This document shows positions 1 through 4,156 of a DNA stretch of 5,748 nucleotides, piece by piece (positions within the stretch are counted from its first letter, which is position 1; each line of letters begins with the position of its first letter). The translations under genes were made by a program, and so were the position numbers. A model generated the notes under the pieces. The model was not told the origin of the DNA and searched no databases. It saw nothing but the letters and a program-made list of their open reading frames with translations. This DNA is from an uncultured Nitrosopumilaceae archaeon (GTDB lineage: Archaea > Thermoproteota > Nitrososphaeria > Nitrososphaerales > Nitrosopumilaceae): assembly GCA_937875805.1 (NCBI GenBank), contig CALFHG010000215.1, positions 1 to 5,748 on the forward strand, written 5' to 3'.

Positions 1-1631
1 TCATCAATACTGTCACTGAAGTTGTAAAACAAGGTGGTAAAAGACGTGGAGCAAATATGGGAATCATTGAAGCATGGCATCCTGATGTTGAAAAATTCAT
101 TACAAATAAAACAGAACCAGGCATTCTAGAAAATTTCAATGTAAGTGTTGGAATCTGGGAAGACTTTTGGCATGCACTTGTTAATACCACTGATGGTAAC
201 TATATTTTACGCAGTCCACGTGACAGAAAACCTGTTAAAGAAATTAATGCACATCAACTAATTGATCTAATTGCATTATCTGCATGGAAGAGCGCAGAAC
301 CTGGTTTGATCTTCTTTGATCAAATTAACAAATACAATGTATTTGCTAAAGCAAGACAAGCACCACTTAGAGCTACCAATCCATGTGGTGAACAAAGTCT
401 CTATCCATACGAATCATGTAACTTGGGTTCCATCAATCTGATAAATCTTGCAAAAAGACAAGCAGATGGATCCTATGAATTTGACTGGCAAGGATATGAA
501 GAGATTATCAGAAAGACAACAAGATTCTTGGATAATATTATTGATGTCAATAATTATCCAGTACCAGAAATCAGTGTAGCCTCAAAAGAGTCTAGAAGAA
601 TTGGACTTGGAGTAATGGGTGTAGCTGATTTGTTGTACAAACTAAAAATCCCATACAATTCTCAAGAAGGATATGAACTTCAATCAAAACTCTCTGAAGC
701 CCTAACATACTATTCTATGGAAGAAAGTGTTGCACTTGCAAGATCTCGTGGTGAATTCCCACTTTGTGCAAAGACAGAATATCCTGAAGGAAAGATTCCA
801 ATATCTGGATACTATGAGAAATCAAAAGAAACTCATTCATATGAATGGGGACCACTCATTGAAGAAATTAAAAAACATGGTATTAGAAATGTCTTAACTA
901 CAACAGTAGCACCAACTGGAACACTATCTATGATTGCAGACTGTTCAAACGGAATGGAACCTGCATTTGCTTTAGTGTTTGAAAAGAGAGTTACTGTTGG
1001 TAGATTCTTCTATACAAACAAGATTCTTGAAGCAGCCCTCAAAGAAGAAGGCCTCTACTCAGATGAGATTCTTGAAAAAATTGCAGATAACTATGGTTCA
1101 GTGAAAGGATTGGCTGAAATTCCACAATGGATGCAAGATGTCTTTGTTACAGCAATGGATATCCATTGGGCTGATCATCTTATGGCTCAAGGTGTATGGC
1201 AAGATTGGATTGGAAATGCAATTGCAAAAACAATCAACATGCCATATGATGTAACAGTTGATGATGTCAAATCTGCATATCTGTTAGCACATGAAATAGG
1301 GCTAAAAGGAATGACTGTATATCGTGATGGTTCAAGACACAAACAAGTTCTTCACATGACAAGTGAGAATGCAACAAAGATCTTTGAGGTAACACCAAGT
1401 GAGTACATGACAGCATTTGTTAATGAAAATATCACAAATTCATACATCAAATCTCAAGTTGGTGCTTCATTAGCATTAAAAATCCATGATGAAGAAATCA
1501 AATTGGAACCTCCAAAAGTAGAAGAGGTTTCTGAAGACAAATTGTGTCCTACATGTAAAAACACTCTAGTCTTTGTAGAGGGTTGTAGTATGTGTATTGA
1601 ATGTGGTTACAGTGGTTGTACTTCTGGATAA
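1..1631 (+). CDS. nrdJ: Adenosylcobalamin-dependent (class II) ribonucleotide reductase, C-terminal part, 5' truncated
   Basis: This enzyme reduces ribonucleotides to deoxyribonucleotides in the cytoplasm, using a cobalamin-generated thiyl radical. The frame is already open at base 3, giving 542 residues before TAA 1629-1631; the ATG at 57 is internal, because the conserved run KQGGKRRGANMG spans it. Numbering from codon 3-5, the finger-loop motif NPCGEQ is at residues 126-131, with Cys128 as the expected thiyl-radical residue and Asn126 and Glu130 beside it. Cys139 in ESCNLGS, 11 residues on, fits one of the two reducing cysteines; its partner and the N-terminal half lie outside the window. 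PTGT at 304-307 matches the phosphate-binding loop. After a variable linker, the tail has six cysteines (515, 518, 528, 531, 534, 539) in CxxC-like pairs, the zinc-binding and redox-relay tail typical of NrdJ. No intein or frameshift is seen. The family assignment is very secure. Confidence 0.96.
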   Translation, partial: INTVTEVVKQGGKRRGANMGIIEAWHPDVEKFITNKTEPGILENFNVSVGIWEDFWHALVNTTDGNYILRSPRDRKPVKEINAHQLIDLIALSAWKSAEPGLIFFDQINKYNVFAKARQAPLRATNPCGEQSLYPYESCNLGSINLINLAKRQADGSYEFDWQGYEEIIRKTTRFLDNIIDVNNYPVPEISVASKESRRIGLGVMGVADLLYKLKIPYNSQEGYELQSKLSEALTYYSMEESVALARSRGEFPLCAKTEYPEGKIPISGYYEKSKETHSYEWGPLIEEIKKHGIRNVLTTTVAPTGTLSMIADCSNGMEPAFALVFEKRVTVGRFFYTNKILEAALKEEGLYSDEILEKIADNYGSVKGLAEIPQWMQDVFVTAMDIHWADHLMAQGVWQDWIGNAIAKTINMPYDVTVDDVKSAYLLAHEIGLKGMTVYRDGSRHKQVLHMTSENATKIFEVTPSEYMTAFVNENITNSYIKSQVGASLALKIHDEEIKLEPPKVEEVSEDKLCPTCKNTLVFVEGCSMCIECGYSGCTSG

Positions 1632-1646
1632 TCAACAGAATCACAA

Positions 1647-1669
1647 CTCTTTTACTTTCATTTCTTTTT
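1647..1669 (+). terminator. Pyrimidine/T-rich transcription terminator after nrdJ
   Basis: The 46-base gap after nrdJ contains a T-dominated stretch with runs of four (1650-1653) and five (1665-1669) T on the coding strand and no stable hairpin. Archaeal RNA polymerase terminates at such U-runs, so this is a plausible nrdJ terminator. The TTTTACTTT inside it, centred about 25 bases before ATG 1678, could also act as a weak TATA-like element for the next gene. The two readings cannot be separated from sequence alone. Confidence 0.45.
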
Positions 1670-1677
1670 GAACCTAC

Positions 1678-2790
1678 ATGGATAAGAAATTCCTAGGCAT
1701 AATTGTAGGCATAGGTGTTGTTATTGCTATCATTGCAGTGGGTTTGAGTATTTCTAATACCATTTCTCCTCAACAAACAAATGAAAAAATTGGTCTTGTA
1801 ATTAATTCACCCAACCAATCAACTACCTTACAAGAATTAGATCAGGCCTACTCTGATGCTTCTGATACTGGAATAGGAAGAAGCAATGTCTATCTTTTTT
1901 GGAATCTAGTTGAACCAGTACGTGGGGAATTTGATTGGCAACAATCAGATATTTTGATGGGTCTAAATGAAAAAAATAATCTCAAAGTTACTCTATACTT
2001 TTCTATAATTAATGGTGAAACACTTGGGCCTTTCCCCAATTGGATTGGAAAGCCACCTCTTAATTCTATAGGTGAAGATAGAGTTGTTAGTGTACTTGAT
2101 GAAATATTATCAAGGTATGATATTGTAGATACTGTAATTCTTGCAGGACAAACAGAATCACAATTTAGATTTTATGAGCAAAATATCCCTGTCTACAAAG
2201 AACTATTCAATGGAGTATATGATAAAATCAAATCAAAACATCCTGATGTAAAAATAGGAAATGCATTTGCATTAGATCAAGTTTTAAATAAAAATCTACG
2301 ATATATTGTAACTGAATTATCTATTGGTGATTTTGTTGCTTTTTCATATTCTCCAGTTGACACGTTAAATGATATTGTAAAAACTCCACAACAAGCAAAA
2401 GAAGAATTACAACAGATATTTGATTTGGCAGGTGACAAAAAAGTGGGAATTTTTGAAATTAGTTGGAGTACCTCTGATTTTGTTGGGGGAAATGAAACTG
2501 AACAAACAGAATTTTTAAAAAAATCCTTTGAATTTTACACTGAAAATGAATCCCAAATAGAATTTTTTACTTGGTATAGACAATATGACCGACCTGAAGG
2601 AACATGTATAGTTGAAGCTCCGATAATTGGAGATGACACTCTTACTATTGGAGGTTCTGGTTTCGGAACTAGTGAACATCTAGTAGAAAGATTAAGTCAT
2701 TACATTTGTAGTGCAGGTATGATCAACAACGATGGCAATCCTAAATTAGGTTGGAATGAATTTAAGAAACAAATTGAAATGATGAACTAA
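1678..2790 (+). CDS. Membrane-anchored TIM-barrel protein, putative clan GH-A-like glycoside hydrolase
   Basis: This 370-residue protein starts with two lysines followed by a hydrophobic segment (about residues 6-27), a signal anchor or uncleaved signal peptide, so the rest is probably extracellular. No lipobox cysteine is present. The body looks like a (beta/alpha)8 glycosidase. Residues 75-91, reading WNLVEPVRGEFDWQQSD, match the beta2-beta3 signature of beta-galactosidase, GH5, GH10 and GH42-type barrels. Glu160 in LAGQTES sits where the beta4 acid/base is expected, and Glu260 in GIFEISW where the beta7 nucleophile is expected; the 100-residue spacing suits clan GH-A. The usual Asn before the acid/base is replaced by Thr. 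The only two cysteines, 310 and 344, could form a disulfide. The substrate is unknown; a cell-surface glycan is inferred. No Shine-Dalgarno site precedes the ATG, as in leaderless archaeal genes. The stop is one base before nep1, so the two may be co-transcribed. Confidence 0.75.
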   Translation: MDKKFLGIIVGIGVVIAIIAVGLSISNTISPQQTNEKIGLVINSPNQSTTLQELDQAYSDASDTGIGRSNVYLFWNLVEPVRGEFDWQQSDILMGLNEKNNLKVTLYFSIINGETLGPFPNWIGKPPLNSIGEDRVVSVLDEILSRYDIVDTVILAGQTESQFRFYEQNIPVYKELFNGVYDKIKSKHPDVKIGNAFALDQVLNKNLRYIVTELSIGDFVAFSYSPVDTLNDIVKTPQQAKEELQQIFDLAGDKKVGIFEISWSTSDFVGGNETEQTEFLKKSFEFYTENESQIEFFTWYRQYDRPEGTCIVEAPIIGDDTLTIGGSGFGTSEHLVERLSHYICSAGMINNDGNPKLGWNEFKKQIEMMN

Positions 2791-2791
2791 A

Positions 2792-3460
2792 ATGATTTCT
2801 TTAATTTTATCTGAATCCTCATTAGAGTTAGTTCCATCTGAATTAGAACATCATCCATCAGTAATTTCACATGCAAGAAAACTTGGAAAATATCCATCAG
2901 AAATTCTATTAGATAATTCATGGCATTTTGCAGCTATGAAAGGAATTGAAAATGAAATGAAAAGAGGGAGACCAGATCTAGTACATTTTTCAATACTTGA
3001 AGCTACAACTATTCCGCTGTATCTTCAAAATAAAATGAAACTATATGTTCACACCCTTGATGATAAAGTAATATCTTTTGGAAAAAATGTTCACATTCCT
3101 AAATCATATCATAGATTTGAAGGAGTTATAGAAAAATTGTATCAAGAAAAAGAAATTATAACAAATGATGATGTTTTATTGGAAATTGAAGAAAAAACAT
3201 TTTCTGAACTACTTGATGAGATAAATCCATCCAAAGTATTTGGTTTTTCTACAAAAGGCACTAAGAGTACATATGAAAAAATTGCAAAGGAGATTGATGA
3301 TGATGCATGTATTGTTGTTGGGGGATTCCAAAAGGGACATTTCTCTGATTCAGTAGAAACCAAAATAACAGATCTTTATTCTGTTGGTGATGAATCATTT
3401 GAAGGGCATGTTGTAGTTGCCAGAATGCTCTATGAGTGCGAAAAAACCATTTTTATGTAG
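2792..3460 (+). CDS. nep1: 16S rRNA pseudouridine N1-methyltransferase Nep1 (Emg1 family)
   Basis: Nep1 uses S-adenosylmethionine to methylate N1 of a pseudouridine in helix 35 of 16S rRNA and assists small-subunit assembly; the eukaryotic counterpart is Emg1. The 222-residue length is normal for archaeal members. The N-terminal part carries the family block with HPSVISHARKLGKYPSEILL followed by LDNSWHFAAM, and the RNA-contacting KRGRPDLVHFS. The C-terminal half is the SPOUT alpha/beta-knot region, with VFGFSTKG, the glycine-rich VVGGFQKGHFS and YSVGDESFEGHVVVARMLYE forming the cofactor pocket. The ATG lies one base after the upstream stop and opens directly into the conserved first strand (MISLILSESSLELVP), which supports this start. 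No recognisable Shine-Dalgarno sequence is present. Co-transcription with the upstream glycosidase-like gene is likely by spacing, although the functions look unrelated. The gene is intact, with no missing motif noticed. Confidence 0.95.
   Translation: MISLILSESSLELVPSELEHHPSVISHARKLGKYPSEILLDNSWHFAAMKGIENEMKRGRPDLVHFSILEATTIPLYLQNKMKLYVHTLDDKVISFGKNVHIPKSYHRFEGVIEKLYQEKEIITNDDVLLEIEEKTFSELLDEINPSKVFGFSTKGTKSTYEKIAKEIDDDACIVVGGFQKGHFSDSVETKITDLYSVGDESFEGHVVVARMLYECEKTIFM
3450..3457 (+). promoter_or_regulatory. Candidate TATA box for tRNA-Gly
   Basis: TTTTTATG lies 26-33 bases before the first tRNA nucleotide, the spacing expected for an archaeal TATA element. It overlaps the last codons of nep1. 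The match is approximate in a region rich in A and T. Confidence 0.35.
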
Positions 3461-3462
3461 GA

Positions 3463-3482
3463 AATAAAATTTTCATTTTATT
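3463..3482 (+). repeat. A/T-only inverted repeat directly abutting the tRNA 5' end
   Basis: AATAAAAT (3463-3470) and its exact reverse complement ATTTTATT (3475-3482) flank a 4-base TTTC spacer, giving an 8-bp perfect stem that ends one base before the tRNA acceptor stem. It begins two bases after the nep1 stop codon. It could be a weak nep1 terminator or the tRNA leader region removed by RNase P. As it is entirely A/T in an AT-rich gap, chance is also possible. Confidence 0.4.
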
Positions 3483-3556
3483 GCAGTCATAGTATAGCCT
3501 GGTTAGTATTCGGGGTTTCCAACCCTGTGACGCGGGTCCGAATCCCGCTGACTGCA
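3483..3556 (+). tRNA. tRNA-Gly (anticodon UCC)
   Basis: The 74-base cloverleaf folds completely. The acceptor stem GCAGTCA (3483-3489) pairs with TGACTGC (3549-3555), with discriminator A3556. The D arm is GTAT/GTAT with two G-U pairs and a loop containing GG. The anticodon stem CGGGG/CCCTG (3511-3515 with 3523-3527, one G-U) closes loop TTTCCAA, giving anticodon UCC (3518-3520), which reads GGA glycine codons. The variable loop has four bases, and the T stem GCGGG/CCCGC closes loop TCCGAAT (3537-3543). No intron is present and CCA is not encoded, so it is added after transcription. In this alignment position 55 is C, not the nearly invariant U. The gene lies between nep1 and the RNase P protein gene rnp4, whose enzyme would process its 5' end. 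Confidence 0.95.
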
Positions 3557-3569
3557 TTTTTCAATTTTT
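3557..3569 (+). terminator. T-run terminator after tRNA-Gly
   Basis: Two runs of five T (3557-3561 and 3565-3569), separated by CAA, start at the base after the tRNA discriminator. This is the usual archaeal tRNA termination signal, made of U-runs without a hairpin. Confidence 0.6.
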
Positions 3570-3578
3570 ATGAGAACC

Positions 3579-3587
3579 AATTTTTAG
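3579..3587 (+). promoter_or_regulatory. Candidate TATA-like element for rnp4
   Basis: AATTTTTAG is centred about 25 bases upstream of the GTG at 3608. That would place the transcription start at or next to the start codon, giving a leaderless rnp4 mRNA. The match to a TATA consensus is weak. Confidence 0.3.
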
Positions 3588-3607
3588 GTGTAGTTTTAGA
3601 TTATACT

Positions 3608-3916
3608 GTGAAACAGGCTGTAAGAAAAATTGCAATGGAGAGAATGCAAATTCTTATTGAAAATGCAATTACTAATGCAAGAGAAAATCCTGAACTTTCT
3701 CAGAGACAAGCTTTTCTTGCACGAAGAATTAGTACTAGACATAAAATTCGAATGCCATATTATCTTAGTATGGTATTTTGTAAAAAATGTAAATCATTCA
3801 TTGCACCTGGAATAAATTCTAGATTTCGAGTAGGAAGAGCATCTGTCAAGGCAATTAGAATTTCTTGCAACTTGTGTGGGCATACTTATCGTAAAATTAT
3901 ATCCAAGGTAGATTAA
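3608..3916 (+). CDS. rnp4: RNase P protein component 4 (Rpp21/Rpr2 family)
   Basis: This is a protein subunit of archaeal RNase P, the ribonucleoprotein that removes 5' leaders from tRNA precursors; in archaea it pairs with Rpp29 (Rnp1) on the specificity part of the RNA. From GTG 3608 the product has 102 residues. A basic N-terminal helical region (KQAVRKIAMERMQILIENA and on to HKIRMPY) is followed by a zinc ribbon: Cys58-x2-Cys61 in FCKKCKSFIAPG and Cys87-x2-Cys90 in CNLCGHTYRK, with an arginine-rich stretch between them, all classic for Rpp21. The frame stays open upstream to 3527, but that extension lies inside the tRNA and its terminator and is not credible. GTG 3608 begins directly at the conserved helix; ATG 3635 is the alternative but would cut it. 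The translation start is the only uncertain point. Confidence 0.93.
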   Translation: MKQAVRKIAMERMQILIENAITNARENPELSQRQAFLARRISTRHKIRMPYYLSMVFCKKCKSFIAPGINSRFRVGRASVKAIRISCNLCGHTYRKIISKVD

Positions 3917-3943
3917 ATATAATTTACATTTCTATACGTAAGA

Positions 3944-3952
3944 TCTATAAAG
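3944..3952 (+). promoter_or_regulatory. TATA box before a 23-codon ORF
   Basis: TCTATAAAG contains a good TATAAA core centred about 24-25 bases upstream of ATG 3973, matching the arrangement of leaderless archaeal genes, where the transcript begins at the start codon. It is the best promoter match in the gap between rnp4 and the next long frame. Basis: seen in sequence, with activity inferred. Confidence 0.5.
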
Positions 3953-3972
3953 AAAGCAGAATCGGTTGCATT

Positions 3973-4044
3973 ATGTCTGAATTTATCCCAAAATGGTGGA
4001 ATGGACTCTTATCTGAATTAGATTTAGATATTGAAGTTCAGTAG
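3973..4044 (+). CDS. Possible leaderless small protein (23 residues), unknown function
   Basis: ATG 3973 to TAG 4042-4044 encodes 23 residues beginning MSEFIPKWWNGLLSELDLD, with two adjacent tryptophans near the start and an acidic tail. I do not recognise it. It is considered because a TATA-like element sits at the right distance for a leaderless transcript and because an inverted repeat with T-rich loop starts two bases after its stop, so promoter, ORF and possible terminator form a compact unit. It has no transmembrane segment. Alternatives are a small RNA gene whose ORF is accidental, a leader for the long frame at 4157, or a decayed gene remnant. Such a short ORF can easily occur by chance. 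Confidence 0.3.
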   Translation: MSEFIPKWWNGLLSELDLDIEVQ

Positions 4045-4045
4045 T

Positions 4046-4065
4046 TTTAGAATAATTTTTCTAAA
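4046..4065 (+). terminator. Inverted repeat with T-rich loop after the small ORF
   Basis: TTTAGAA (4046-4052) and TTCTAAA (4059-4065) form a perfect 7-bp stem around a 6-base TAATTT loop, and five T run together at 4056-4060. It starts two bases after the small ORF stop. The stem is mostly A-T and weak; the T-run alone might serve as an archaeal terminator. Confidence 0.35.
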
Positions 4066-4156
4066 TTATGAATTATGCTCAAAAAATCGACTCAAAGGAA
4101 AGAATTGATGACTAACTGACATATAGTTGCAAATTCAATATTATCAATAATACAAA

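Larger units (their letters stand above)
3917..4156. other. 240-base intergenic region between rnp4 and the glycosyltransferase-like frame
   Basis: Besides the small ORF with its TATA box and hairpin, this gap holds a 15-codon ORF (ATG 4068 to TAA 4115) with nothing to support it, and an AT-rich tract. CATATAG at 4120-4126 lies about 34 bases before TTG 4157 and is a weak promoter candidate for that gene. No tRNA, CRISPR repeat or mobile-element end is visible. Confidence 0.6.

Noticed and set aside
57..59. ATG 57 as the true start of the ribonucleotide reductase
   Set aside because: The conserved KQGGKRRGAN precedes it in frame back to base 3, so the gene continues off the left edge.
3142..3363. 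73-residue ORF on the minus strand
   Set aside because: It lies entirely inside nep1, is serine-rich low-complexity antisense, and shows no motif.
3527..3607. Upstream extension of rnp4 starting at ATG 3527
   Set aside because: The ATG lies in the anticodon-arm/T-arm part of the tRNA, and the extension translates the tRNA 3' half and its T-run terminator; the conserved protein begins at GTG 3608.
3630..3815. 61-residue ORF on the plus strand
   Set aside because: It is an out-of-frame shadow within rnp4, whose own frame has the zinc ribbon.
3973..4044. Small ORF as a remnant of the tryptophan-rich thaumarchaeal module (FIPKWWNG versus LPKWIKNN)
   Set aside because: The likeness is confined to a few residues, and the remainder does not align.
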